The translations under genes and the position numbers were made by a program. Below are positions 23,701-36,500 of a stretch of DNA of 64,000 nt, one piece after another (the first letter of the stretch is position 1; the number at the start of each line of letters is the position of its first letter). The DNA comes from Halicephalobus mephisto (lineage: Eukaryota > Nematoda > Chromadorea > Rhabditida > Panagrolaimidae): positions 62,001 to 126,000 of the forward strand of contig SWDT01000132.1 of assembly GCA_009193035.1 (NCBI GenBank), written 5' to 3'. The notes below the pieces were generated by a model. It searched no databases and had not been told where the DNA came from. It saw only the letters and a program-made list of their open reading frames with translations.

Positions 23701-24740
23701 TTATTTGTTGTGTCGCTGCTCTAAATGCTTTGCTTACTTGCTGTTTGTTATTAACTATATATGAATTGTATTTTTAGACAAATTACAGATCATTCGTGCC
23801 ATCATCTCAAGTTTAAATGGACCGTTCAAGTTGAGTTTCGCTTATTTTGATCCTTAAGAACTCCCTGATAAGATTGTGCATTCAGAATTTTCGAATTCAC
23901 AATTTACAAGGATTCTGGAATTGTTAATGGTAAAAAGTATATGTTGACTTCAAGCAAGATTTATTCCGAAATTTTCTTGTAAATTGATGAAAGCACCTAT
24001 GCTAAAAACTCATTTAGGTCATGAATATCGTTTTTAAAATAATAAATGCCAAAGAAGCTCTTAATAATTTTATTAAAATTTAAAATTTGGATCCTCTCGC
24101 AACGAAATGTCGAAACAACTTTGGGTCCCGAGGTGATCCCGCTATGTGACACAAAGAAGTCACAAGTCTACTAAATTTGCCATTTTTGATCTTCTTCGTT
24201 AATTTTGAGGTTTCGACAATAGTCAAATACTGCAGAAAATAGAAAATAAGTTTTTTAAAGTGTTCCCGACACCAATTTTTCAGGCTTTTTAAAAACCACA
24301 ATATTCTAAAATTTGATTTTTTATAGTTATTTCGTGGTTTTACATGATTTCATAATTCATTTTTTAAAATTATATTCCCCTTAGATGGATATGCGAATCC
24401 CAAGATTAGAGTATATAGGGTGTAACACCTTTTATTCAATTTTTAATTTTATTTATTATATGTCAAGATACTAATAAATCTTTAAAACACTATATCTCCA
24501 CTACAATAACTTTACTAGGAAGAAATTAGTTTATTTATTTTACAAAAAGAGGAAAATATTAGTTTTTGCAAAAATTCATAAAAACTGAAATTGTTCATCA
24601 AGGAACATTTCGCCAAAGAACTTCAACTTCCAAATCTTCATGATTTTTGTTTCTTTTTTTCGATGATTTTTGTTTTAAATTTTTATGTTTATTTTTGACT
24701 TTTAACCAATGTGGTTATTACTTAATTAATAATTTTCCAG
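23700..24740. other. Intergenic DNA with a dispersed repeat copy
   Basis: 24060-24430 holds a copy of the dispersed repeat (CTCTCGCAACGAAATG at the start, a TTCCCCTTAGATGGATAT tail block). The rest is moderately complex AT-rich DNA without recognisable genes. Confidence 0.5.
24731..24740 (+). promoter_or_regulatory. Likely SL1 trans-splice acceptor of ufl-1
   Basis: AATTTTCCAG lies directly before the start ATG at 24741. An acceptor abutting the initiation codon, with AT-rich outron DNA upstream, is typical of SL1 trans-splicing in rhabditid nematodes. Confidence 0.6.
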
Positions 24741-27700
24741 ATGGTAGCGACTTGGGCCGACATCCAGCGACTTGCGGCGGATCTTCAGCGAGCCCAACTT
24801 GCCCAGGGATCGGATCGGTAAAATTCGGAAATTCCCAAATTTTCTATATATAATTTTCAGTTTATCCGATGCAAATTGTGTAGAAATTATTTCAAAGTTA
24901 ATCAAAGATGGCAGTATTGATGTTGTTTTTACTGTAGATCGTAAGGATTACATCACGAAAAAACATTTATTAACCGAAATAAAACTTCAATGTGCCAGTG
25001 CTGGCGGACGAATTCCGATAACTGAACTTGCTGCAAAATTGAAAATAGATTTCGATGCTGCTAAACAAGGTTGTGAAAATCTGGTTGCTGAATCAGAGGA
25101 ATATCTGATTTCTCACAACGAACTGATTGCCGTGTGAGTTTCATATATGAATTTTTTCAATTTTTAAAATTCTTATTTTTTAAAAATCATTTTTTTAACT
25201 TTTTGCATATTCTCTCAACTTTCGAACCAGTTTTTTAATTTTTTCAAACATTTTCTTCACTTTTTAACTTTTTAAATTTTTTTAAAAATTTATGTATTTT
25301 CATATTTATTCAATATTTATTCAATATTTTTTAGATTTTAATATATTTAAAATTTCAGTGAATACGTGGATAGTCTGTGTCAAAAACTGAACGAATTGCT
25401 GACGGAATCTGGAAAACTGTCTATTCTTTCTCTGACGCAGTCCTGGAACGCTCCTATTCAATTTTTGAACCAGTATGTCTTCAGTGAAGTCGGGAAAAAG
25501 ATCAACGCCCAACGTGATAATGATTTACTGTACACTAATGAATTTGTAGATGCGCAATGTCGGAAGCTTCGAGCCATGTTGGTTGCCAGTTCTGGTCATC
25601 CAAATCCTCTGTCGACATTTTTCGATCGGATGGATATCACTGAAAGTTTATTTTTCACTTTGATTGGTAGACTGTCTGCTCAAAATCAGCTTTGTGGAGT
25701 CATTTCCGGTCCGAAAAATTCACTGAAATCACTATATCTCCCGCACAATTACGAAAAACGGGTCCGAGAGTACATCAGAAACCGACTGAAATTCGAACGG
25801 TGGATTCTGAACAACGACTTGAGGAAACTGTACTTCCACGAACCCCAAGATTCCGTGAAAAAAATGTTTTCTGACGACAAAGAAATGGATTTAGTCTATC
25901 TTCGGTCCGAGATTATCACGCAAGATTTATATCAAGAGTACTGTGCCTTCATAAGCGAAAAACTGGAAAAAGATATGTACTGTTATCTGGACGAGGTGTC
26001 CACCGGTGACCACCATATCCAGGAATCAGATTTCGATGTAATTTGTTCAAAGTTTTTCAAAGATAATCCGAAAAAAGATTTTGTTCATGTCGATCAAACG
26101 CCGCTGATATACGACAAAGCTGTACTTCAGAAGGCAGTGGATTTGCTGAAGGAAACTATAAAGAAAAAAGCTTCAGAAGCAGCCCCGAAAGTTTTACAAT
26201 CTTTGAAGGAATTACGGTCGAATTCTGGAAAGAAAAACGTCGAAGAAGACGATGTAAAATTTTTTGAATTTAAAAAATATAAGCAAAAAACTCATTTTCG
26301 ACGAGGTTAGGTGTGATTTTTAGGATTTTATTAGTCGTTTCATATGTGAAAATTAAGCTTAGAAGATGGATAGAGAGTTGTAGATTCTATGTATCCTAAT
26401 TCAGAAGTTTTCAGATCTACTTAGGAAAACTAGCTTCAAAACATCGATTGCGAAATCGGCATTGTAGGGGTTTCGAAAATTTAGGCTAATGTAGTTTCTA
26501 AAAAGTTCTAAAATTTCGCAAAGAAGTTCATATATGAATTTCATAATGTGAATAATTATGAAGTAACCATTACTCAAAATCGGAATTTTAGGTTACCTTG
26601 GTTTTGAAAAACTTAGAAATTCCCTTGAGACAATTTTGTAAAAGTTCAAATATGAATTTTATAAAATTCTTTTTAGAACGATTGGAAATCTGGCGGTAAA
26701 GGTGGAAAAAAGAAAAATGCCAAAAAAGGAGGCAAAAAGAATACTGGAGCAGATGAGGGATTTCCTGACACTTCTTATTTGTACGCTTTACCTAAAGAAG
26801 AAATTGAAGATGATATTAAAAAATTGAACTTAATTCCTGGATTCGAAGACGATATTTACCGTGAAATTTCTCAGATTATTGATGTTATTTACAAAAACGA
26901 AATTGAAACTTATTTCACGGCCAGTTCTTCAAAGGACGAGAAACAGGCAATTCAGGAAAAACAGAAGCAAATTCAGCAACTTTATGATTCGTTTTGCTGG
27001 AATGAAGAAGGAGCAAATTCGTTTTCAGAAGCGCTTTCGAACGATCTTGTCAGTTATTTGTTGAAAACCGTCGGGAACGAAATAGCTGTATCTGTTTTAT
27101 CCCTGTTCGTGGATATCCCTGGGGATCATAGTCAGCAACTAAGTTCAAAAGTAAGTTTTTTATTACAAAACAAATTTTGAATGGGGTACGTTATGGTCAG
27201 GTGTGGTTTTCAGGATCTAGCAGTACTTCCATATATCGAATTAATCCTAAAAATAGATCAATAGCAATGTATTGTATGTACTTAGGTTCAGGAGTTTTTA
27301 GACTTGTGTAAAAATAACAATTCACAAATTACTGACAAAAATATTATTTTAGGATATTTTAGATTCTAAGTTTTCGAAGTAATCACTACCAAAAGTCGAA
27401 ATTTTAAGCTTTTTCAGGCTCTAAACACTTCTAGAAATCCCTCCCTTGGCAATTTTATAGAAATCTGATATATGAATTTTATAATATGCGGTTGTTTAAT
27501 TATGTATTTTTGCAGGTCCGTAATGAAAGCATCAAGTCTATTTCTGACAAGAATGTTAGAGAGGAAATTACTGAACTTTTCGAAAGTCTCAACAACGTGA
27601 CGAAATTCCATGAAGCTGTTCGGAATCTGAATGCATGTTCTGTCTTTATCAAGCCTCCAGATAAGAATTCTAAACCACAGTATTTGAAGAAATACATTGA

Positions 27701-28007
27701 AAACTGTAAAGAAATGCTTCGAAAATCCACAAATGCCGCTGAAATTTTGCTATTGATTGTGATATGTATCGTAGGCCAACAAGGCAATGTTGCAGTCAAG
27801 GCTTCTGGGAAATTTGTAGCACCTATTACTAATCAACTGATAGATTTGTGTAAAATGGCCGGAGATCCGATTTCGGAAGAACTAGTGGATCGGATTTTGA
27901 CAGCTATGCCTTTGGTTGTGAAATATATCCAAGGAAAAATTGAAGAAGTTGAAAAAATAACCCTCGATGGAATCCTAGAGGATTTGAAAACTGTTGTTTT
28001 AGTTTAA
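24741..28007 (+). CDS. ufl-1: E3 UFM1-protein ligase 1 homologue
   Basis: Ligase that transfers the ubiquitin-like modifier UFM1 from UFC1 to substrates at the ER and ribosome. Five exons, 24741-24817, 24861-25133, 25359-26253, 26677-27150, 27516-28007; phases agree, giving 736 residues (human UFL1 is 794). The N-terminus MVATWADIQRLAADLQRAQ and LSDANCVEIISKLI matches the conserved UFL1 start, followed by winged-helix repeats (YVDSLCQKLNELLTESGKLS). A low-complexity basic linker (GGKGGKKKNAKKGGKKN) in exon 4 corresponds to the family's charged insert. The helical C-terminal half is in exons 4-5. There is no RING or HECT domain and no catalytic cysteine, as known for UFL1. The donors GTAAAA at 26254 and GTTTGT-like sites are weak but keep frame. 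The stop is 60 bp from the stop of the convergent receptor gene. Confidence 0.95.
26254..26676. repeat. Dispersed-repeat-like sequence in ufl-1 intron 3
   Basis: This intron and the next (27151-27515) carry similar blocks (GTGTG(A/G)TTTT..AGGAT, ACTTAGG, then TTAGAAATTCCC or CTAGAAATCCCTCCC, and a shared ATATGAATTTTATAA near the 3' end). They look like divergent copies of one element, related to the dispersed family seen elsewhere. Confidence 0.5.
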
Positions 28008-28067
28008 TTTATTTTTATTTTTGGAGAATAATATAAATTTAATGATTACGGTAATTAAAAATCAGAA

Positions 28068-31000
28068 TTATCTAGTGGCAGGATTTATATCGAATAATTC
28101 TTGAAGTAAAGGATCTAAATCGTTTGGATTTACGTGGCTGTAAATCCGAAGTAGACTTTGATTTAATTCATGCAAATCCACTAACTTCCTCAAAAGAGAA
28201 TCATAAGCTTGTCGGGATTCCGTTTCCGGACACTGGGTATCCAGATATCTAAAAAGTTAAAATTTAAAAAATATTTTGAAAATTAAAAAACAAGAAATTT
28301 TAAATTTTCCAAGTTTAAAAAAATAAAAATATTTAAATTCAGATAATTGGAAAAATATTTTTGATTTTAAAATTTAAAAAAAAAATTTAAAAATAAAAAA
28401 AATTGAAAATATTAAAAAATATTTAAAATTTAAAAAAAAATTGAAAATATTTAAAATTTAAAAAAAAATTGAAAATTAAAAAAAAATTTAAAATTTTAAT
28501 ACCTTTTTAATAAATCGTAATATCGCCTCTGGCAAGCCTGGACTTTGGGGATATCTCTGATATTAGGTCTATCGGGACAAAATAAAGTTATAGCATTGAG
28601 GATTAACATGACGTTTTCATTTTTTCTCCATTTTTCGTCAAATGACATTAAAAATTTTTTATGTTCTGCATAATGTTTTTGTTCGGGAGTTTTCTGCAGA
28701 ATGTCTACAGTAATCTTGAGTTCTTTAGATCCAGTGTAAATTTGGTGTTTCCAGATATCTTGAGAAGGATCAAAAACCATCACTCCTCGGAGAATCAGAA
28801 GTTCACTAAGACTGCCTAAAAATTAATTTTTAAAATTATTTTATAAAATTTAAATTTTTTTATTTTTAAAATTATTTTATAAAATTTAAATTTTTTTATT
28901 TTTAAAATTAATTTATAAAATTTAAATTTTTTTATTTTTAAAATTCTTTTATAAAATTTAAATTTTTTTTATTTTTAAAATTATTTTATAAAATTTGAAA
29001 TTTTTTTAAATTCCGAATTTTTAAAATAATATTTTATTGCAATTTTTAATTTTTTATGAGATTAAATTTTATAAAAAAATACTTTTTAGAAAATTTTAAG
29101 TTCTTTAAATCGAAAATTAAAAAGAATGTTTTTAAAAAATCGAAAATTAAGAAATATGTTTTTAAAAAGTCGAAAATTAAGAAGAATGTTTTAAAAAATC
29201 AGAAATTTGAAATAGTGGACCTCGAGGGAGATTGATGTGGGTCGTCCCGAGATCCGACTTACCTTTGAGAATGGCGACTTGATCGCTCTGGGCCTGAGTC
29301 ATGAACATGTGTAATTTTTTCGCCATGGAGATAATTCTCCTCATGGCGAGATCACTGATTCTGACGACGTCTAGAAGACTTAATTCTCCTTCGTTCCTGG
29401 TTCCAATGTTCATCGGCAACGTCAGAAGCTGGTTGGCTTGAATTAGTTCATGAACGAGAGCCCGGTCTTCTGGAGACAAAGAACCCGGAATCGTCGTGTT
29501 GAAGATCGACCAGTCAGCTACATTGCTTACTGTAGGGATCCTGGATTAAAAACAGAGATTAGGATGACTTACTTGATCGATTAGCGGTGTCCAAAAAGGA
29601 GTAATCGTTGAACGCCATCAGCCTCGGGGGATCTGGAGGAACGAAGTTTTCGTATCTTCTGAAGGCCGAAGGGACACTGGGACCCGGCTGATTCGGGTTC
29701 GAGAAGCAGGCCATGTACCTGGAATTAGTACAGTAACCATGTGCAAAAAGTAAATTTTTTCCAAAATTTCAGAATTCAGATTTTAATTTCAAATGTCCGC
29801 TGGATTCTGAAAGACTAGAACCTTTTTCAAAATCATACTACTGTGAAAATCGAAAATATACTTTTTTAGGAAATTTTTTTAGCATAAATTTCTAGAAATT
29901 TTAGAATCTCAGAATTCCAGATTTTTACTGGATTCTGGAAGTTTATACAAAATTCTAAAAAGTTCTTAAAGTTCACATGAAATTCCGGAAATTTCTAAGA
30001 TATTCCACAAGATTTTGAAGATTTCTAAAATCTTCCACAAAATTTTGAAGATTTCTAAAATCTTCCACAAAATTTTGAAGATTTCTAAAATCTCCTATAA
30101 AATTCTGGACATTTCTAAAATCTTCCACAAGATTCTGGAAATGACAGAAAATTATAGTGTGTTCTGGAAACTTGCACGAAATTCTGAAAAGATTCTAAAA
30201 ACTTCCATAAGATTCTAGAAAATTTCGAACGTTTCTGCTGTCTTCTGGAGAATTCTTACAAGATTTTGGGAAATTCTATGATTTTGAATTAAATTCAATT
30301 TAGATAAAGAACCCTACTCTTGTAGATAAGAGTCCTGCATTGGCTGGGTCTGATACCACGGTGAATATGGATTGGTCTGAAGTCGTGGATGAGACATGGC
30401 TCCGATGGATGAACTCCCGGGGTTTTCGAAGGCTGGGAAAGGCTCCGAAGCGAGTCTAGTAATTGTCGGTTGTGGGATTTCCGAAGGACAATATCCTGAT
30501 TCAGAAACCGGTTTAGACATATCTTTAGCATCGGATTCAGCGACTAGCCGAGTATTTGCAGGATAGAATCCGCACTTACAAGAACATGTACATTTTGATT
30601 TCGGTTCAGGAGATTTGGAATTTCCTTGACGTGCTCGTTTAATAAGAGATTGGAGGACTTCTTTGGACAAACTTATTTCTTGATGAGATTCTTTGACTTT
30701 TTTCTCGAGTTCCTCTATTGTAGGCGATATTGAGCAATTTCTCTTGGTCTTCTGCGACGGATTTCCTCTCCGATTCGACTTCTCTCCCACAAGCCATTCT
30801 TTCATCATCCCTGCCTAGAATACAGTCAATTATGAATACCGTCGACGGTGATTTGAAATTTGAAACATTTCCATTTCTAATCCCAATATTGAGGACATCG
30901 TAATCAAAAGTGGTCTTACCTATATCTATATTTCTAAAAGCTTATCTTAGAAGATCAATTACCTGGAAAAGAATCCTTAAGTTGATCAGATTGATTCGAT

Positions 31001-32577
31001 AATTTATGAAATTCATGGTGATATTGAAGTATTATACAAATAAAAATACGTTTTTGACTTCATTCGTTAGCATGTGGTACAAGAATTTCAAGATTTTTTG
31101 TGAATATATATATACCAATAGTCTGTCGTAATGGCAATATAATTTTCTTATTGTCCACTAGTATGCATTACAATCTGTCGTGATATGAATATAATCTATT
31201 GGTATATGTATTAGGATCAGCTTTGTTACTTATATAAGTTATTTATCATTTACCAACATATACATTACATATATCTTGATGTTAATATATCTTATGATAT
31301 ATGAATATATACGTTATATATATCTTAATATTAATATAGCTTATCATCTATGAATATATGCATTACATATATCTTGGTGTTAATATAGCTTATTTCTTGT
31401 CTATGAATATATACATTATATATATATCTAAATGTTAATACAGCTTACTTATCATATATGAATATATGCATTACATATATCTTGTTGTTAATATAGCTTA
31501 CTTATCGTCTATGAATAAATACATTATATATCTTGTTGTTAATATAACTTACATATTACTAATATACACTACATATGTCCTAATGTTAATATAACTTGTA
31601 TATAATGTATATATTAGGATGTATCTTGATTCTAACCTAACCTACTTAGAACCCACTAATATAGACATTACTATTTATCTCGTCGCTTATGTAAACTACT
31701 CACTACTGCATACTAATATGTACTAATACACACATAATAGTCTGTTCCTTATTTTATTTACTCACTTAGATATGCTTCATTATTATTATTTATTCTACAA
31801 ATTTTCAGTTCAAAAAGATCAACTTGAAGATTCTACTTCCTCAAAATGTTTGACTTTTTTAGATAACTACTTTTATGATTATATAAAAATCGATTTTGAG
31901 ATAATAAATTATCTACATTGTTGTTTTTCAAGTATTTTTAAAAATTAAACATTTCATCAATTTTGTCATAGATCTACAGTAAAAATAAAAAACGTACTTT
32001 TAAACATTTCTGTAATCTGCAACTTTGACAATATTTTCTGGAAATTTTGTTGATTTCACAAGCATTTGAAAAAGCACAAGTTATTTCCTAAATTTTATAT
32101 ATAAAATAAAAAATTAAAATTTTAACGTACAGATTCTCTGGAAGCATTTCTTCGAAAAAAAGCTTTACAACTTTCGCAAGAAATAATTCCGAAATTGTAC
32201 CCTACGGCTCTGTCACCACAAACCTAAAAAATAAATAAAATAAAAAAAAATAATATAAAATTAATAAAATTTAAAAAAATAAATTAATAAAATTAATAAA
32301 ATTTGAAAAAAATTAAATAAAAATAAATAAAAATAAATAAAATTTAAAAAAATTAATAAAATTTATAGAATTTAAAAAAATTAAATAAAATAAAATTTTA
32401 ATTTAAAAAAATTAAATAAAATTTTAAAAAATAAACCTTGCAAATTTTGTCGGACGAAAATCCCGAATTTTCGAATTTCGTATTTAAAGCAATTCTGTTA
32501 TTTACAGGAGATATCAAAGGTGGAACATCTCCTTCAAATTCGTCAATATTGTCGGATTTAGGTTCTGATTCTGACAT
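28068..32577 (-). CDS. Nuclear hormone receptor, NR1J type (DAF-12/NHR-8/NHR-48/DHR96 group)
   Basis: Ligand-regulated transcription factor. Eight exons: 32577-32437, 32223-32131, 32087-31998, 30814-30318, 29718-29573, 29529-29263, 28815-28503, 28248-28068; phases agree, 575 residues. All eight zinc cysteines of the DNA-binding domain are present: C46, C49, C63, C66 (finger 1) and C82, C88, C98, C101 (finger 2). The P-box ESCKAFFRR is characteristic of NR1J receptors. A hinge of about 160 residues (cysteine cluster CTCSCKC) precedes a ligand-binding domain with [36 protein letters not shown], and an AF-2-like helix [10 protein letters not shown] near the C-terminus. The 43-nt intron 29572-29530 needs the CTACAG acceptor; the upstream CCAG would give a stop. 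Length and P-box favour an NHR-8-like receptor (sterol/xenobiotic response), but paralogue choice is inference. Confidence 0.92.
28820..29200. repeat. AT-rich tandem repeat in receptor intron
   Basis: 28820-29010 consists of about 40-bp units of ATTTTTTTATTTTTAAAATT with TATTTTATAAAATTTAA. 29040-29200 has three units of GAAAATTAAGAAGAATGTTTT. Non-coding. Confidence 0.7.
29770..30275. repeat. TTCNNGAA-type degenerate array in receptor intron
   Basis: Tandem units of about 35 bp such as CACAAAATTTTGAAGATTTC and TAAAATCTTC, repeated four times almost exactly at 30005-30130. Same family as the arrays at 5880, 7960, 11690, 41300, 45780, 52010, 55560, 57060 and 63000. Confidence 0.75.
31020..31790. 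repeat. About 50-bp TA-rich minisatellite in receptor intron 3
   Basis: GTTAATATA(G/T)CTTA recurs at 31281, 31330, 31379, 31434, 31487, 31538 and 31585 with intervening TATGAATATATACATTACAT. It occupies the intron between the second zinc-finger exon and the hinge exon. Confidence 0.85.
32220..32436. repeat. TAAAATTTAAAAAAATTAA simple repeat
   Basis: AT-only simple sequence filling receptor intron 1. Confidence 0.7.
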
Positions 32578-33209
32578 GACAAGTTAAATCATCCGAAGAC
32601 AAGAAGACACAATCGAAGACCGAACAGCGAAATAAGAGGTTTTAGAAAGGTCTGGTCCTTTAGATAAACTCTTCATCGACCGAAAATCCATTGATAACGC
32701 AGAAAATTGATTTTTTGATATCAATCAAATGGTTGTATGACATTTTTTCCTTTGCGGAATTTCGTCCCTTAGGGTGTTTATTTTTCAAGATATTTCATTT
32801 TTGATTCCATAAAAATTTTTTAATTTTTCAATTTTTAGATCAACTTTTGTGAAATCTGGATTTTTTAAACATAGTAATTAAATAATAAAAAATGATCTTA
32901 AAAAAATACTATTTGATAATTATTTCCCCCAGGGCATTTCATTTTTGATTCCATAAAAATTTTTTAATTTTTCAATTTTTAGATTAACTTTTGTGAAGTA
33001 TGAATTTTTTAAAAATAATAATCAAAATCAAAACAACTGATCGAGGGAAATTTTCAAATTAATCCATGTCGAGGAAGATAAATACCCCAAGGGACCAAAT
33101 ATCCACAACCCAATCAAATATCAAAAATCATAACTAACTCATTTATGGTTTCAAATAATTTACAATCAAAATCACAATGCAACATAGCCGCTACAATTTG
33201 GAAAGACGC

Positions 33210-33475
33210 CCCAAGCAATGTAGAAAAAGTTAATTTTTCTAATGCCCTAGGGAATATAGAAAAAATTGACTTTTCTAATGCCTCAGGCAGTGTAGAAAAA
33301 ATCAACTTTTCTAATGCCTCAGGCAGTGTAAAAAAAATCGACTTTTCTAGTGCCTCAGGCAATGTAGAAAAAATCAACTTTTCTAATGCCTCAGGCAGTG
33401 TAGAAAAAGTTAATTTTTCTATTGCCCTAAGGAATGTAGAAAAAATCAACTTTTCTTATGCCTTTGGGAGTTACC
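33210..33475. repeat. 36-bp minisatellite, seven copies
   Basis: Units of TCTAATGCCTCAGGCA(G/A)TGTAG plus AAAAAATCAACTTT, 36 bp each, between the receptor and astacin genes. As 36 is a multiple of three, both strands are open (repeating 12-residue patterns NASGSVEKINFS on + and LPEALEKLIFST on -). There is no start context, no splice signal and no family resemblance, so it is not called a gene. Confidence 0.85.
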
Positions 33476-33502
33476 GGGTAGTAAATCAACAATAAATTAA
33501 AA

Positions 33503-36500
33503 TTAATCACATTGACCACAAGATTTTTTACAAAAAACTTTCATAAATTTGGATTCACTTTTGCATTCTCCGATTTTTGCCCAATATCCGCAAAAAAGAT
33601 TCTTATCTGTGCAGTTTTTGTCTTCTGGTGGTGGCGTGATTGTTTCTGAAGGAATTTTAATCTTTGACGATTATTATAAAAAATACTTACCTGATGACTC
33701 ATCTGAACAAAGACCACAAGCCTTCCGGCAATAATGCTGCATGTACTTCACCGAGTGTTCACAGTGGCCTAATTGCTCCCACATTTCACAATGAGCGTTC
33801 AGATTCTCACATTCTGAAAAATCGAATTTTTATAAAAATTAAAAAATTTGTTTTAAAATCGAATTTTTATAAAAAATTAAAGAAAAATTAAAAAATTTGT
33901 TTTAAAATTGAATTTTTATAAAAATTAAAGAAAAATTAAAAAATTTGTTTTAAAATCGAATTTTTATAAAAAATTAAAGAAAAATTTAAAAATTTGTTTT
34001 AAAATTGAATTTTTATAAAAATTAAAGAAAAATTTAAAAATTTGTTTTAAAATCGAATTTTTATAAAAAATTAAAGAAAAATTTAAAAATTTGTTTTAAA
34101 ATTGAATTTTTATAAAAATTAAAGAAAAATTTAAAAATTTGTTTTAAATTCGAATTTTTATAAAAAATTAAAATTAACTTTAAAATTATATTTTTATAAA
34201 AAATTAAAAATAATTCTCGATACAAAATTTTGGAATTTTTTCTAAACCTTTAAAACTAGGATATTCTAGAAAATTCCGGAATTTTCCACAATATTCTAAA
34301 AACTTTGAAAGATTATTATTAAATTTCAAAAATTAAAAAAATTTTGAGATTTGAAATAATTCTAAAAGTTTCTACAATATTCTACTTTTCTACAGTATTC
34401 TAAAAAATTCCAAAATTATTATTAAATTTTGGAAAATTAAAAAAATTTTGAGATTTGAAATAATTCTAAGTTTCCACAATATTCTAATTTTCCTACAGTA
34501 TTCTAAAAAATTTCAAAAATTTAAGATTTTTAAAAATTTTTAAATTTCTGATAGAGAGGTTTTTAAATATCTTACTTTCTGGAGCTTTTGTGACTGGTTT
34601 TCTGGTGGTTGTGGATTTCGTTTTTGGTTTTTCGGTGGTCGAAGAAGTCGTAGTCGGAGCTTCTGTGGTTGAGGTTGCTTTTGTGGAAGGTTTACTGGCC
34701 CATCTGTCGCTAGTGGTTTTTTTCGGAGCAGAAGTGGTTGATTTTTTGGATTCAGAAGTAGTAGTTTCGGGTTCAACAGTGTCACACATGTAAAGTTTAT
34801 TAACTTTCTGAGCATCTACAGTACTCAATTTGTATCTTTGACCAATTTCGGCGTCTTGTTTTCTCGGAACGATTGTCGGTTTGCCGTTTTTAGAAAAAGC
34901 AAGTTTGTGGTAATGCATCACAGATTCGTAATCGTAGGGCATTTCCAGGGGATCGATGATTTTCCTGGGGTATTTTTCGAAGTTCCTCAACATTCCTAAA
35001 AAACAAAAATTTCAAAAAAAAAATTTCAAAAAATAAGAAAAATTTCAAAAAATAAAAAAAAATAAAATTTAAAGAAATTTAAAAAAATAAAAAAATTTTA
35101 AAAATTTTAAAAAATCTTTTTAAATTTAAAAAAATAAAAAAAATCTTTTTTAATTTTTAAAAAATGAATAAAAAGTAAATTTAAATTTAAATTAAAAGAA
35201 TAGAAAAATAATAAAATTTAAAATAAAATTTTAGAAGAAATTTAAATTAAAAAAATAAACAAAAATTTAAAAATTAAAGAAAAACTAAATATATAAATTT
35301 TAAAATCCATAAATTTTAGAAAGTAAAAAAATAAAATAAATAATTATTTTAAAATGTGAATTAATTACCTGGACGAATATTTTCTTCCTCGATTTTGACA
35401 AATTCATCCCTGTCTGTTCTGGAATGTTCGTGGAAGAATCCGAGGGAATGCATCAACTCGTGAGCGATGATTCCTTTGGTGAAACATTTACCGACTTCTA
35501 GGGACACTGTCTGATTTCCTCCAGCTCTGCCCACATAAGACGAACAGCTAAATTATTTCGAAATTATTTTAAAAAATTAAAAATTACTTTAAAAAAAATT
35601 AAAAATCATTTCGAAATTATTTTAAAAAATTAAAAATTATTTCAAAATTACTTTAAAAAATTAAAAATTAGTTCGAAATTACTTTAAAAAAAATTAAAAA
35701 GTATTTCGAAATTATTTCTAAATTACTTTAAAAAATTAAAAATTGTTTCGAAATTACTTTAAAAAGTTAAAAATTACTTCGAAATTATTTTTAAAAAAAT
35801 TAAAAATTATTTTAATATTTTAGAAATTCAAACTTACCCGAAGGCAATGTTTCTTTTGATGTAGATGTAATCGTAGTCAGATTCTTGTCTCGGAACGAAT
35901 CTGATGCAGGTTTTGGTTTTGTATTCATCGAAGGCTTGGGCTATGGCTGCTCGTTGACTAAATATCATTTTTTAATTTTCTTTCATTTTTAAAATAATAT
36001 TATTTTTATAGAATTTTATAAAATTACGAAATTATAGGTTATCTTAATTTTTGAATACTTCGAAAAATTCGCGTCAGGACCATTTCGGAAAAAGTTTATT
36101 GTTGATTATTTGTGATATTATTTTTATAGAATTTTATAAAATTACGAAATTATAGGTTATCTTAATTTTTGAATACTTCGAAAAATTCGCGTCAGGACCA
36201 TTTTGGAAAAGTTTATTTTTGGTTTTTATAATATTGTTTTTATAGAATTTTATAAAATTACAAAATCGTAGCTTCTTTCAATTTCTAAAAACTTCCAAAA
36301 ATTCGCGTCAAGACCATTTCAGAAAAATTTTATTTTTGGTTTTTATAATATTATTTTTATAGAATTTTATAAAAATACGAAATTATATATTATCTTAATT
36401 TCTAAAAATTTCGAAAAATTACGAAATTATATATTATCTTAATTTCTCAAAACTTCCAAAAATTCGCGTCAAGACCATTTCGGAAAAAGTTTATTTTTGG

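Noticed and set aside
29529..29543. Alternative acceptor CCAG about 12 nt upstream in the receptor gene
   Set aside because: It would introduce an in-frame stop; the CTACAG acceptor keeps the ligand-binding domain open.
33114..33495. Open frames of 111 (-) and 116 (+) codons with 12-residue repeats
   Set aside because: Explained by a 36-bp tandem DNA repeat; open on both strands because the period is a multiple of three.
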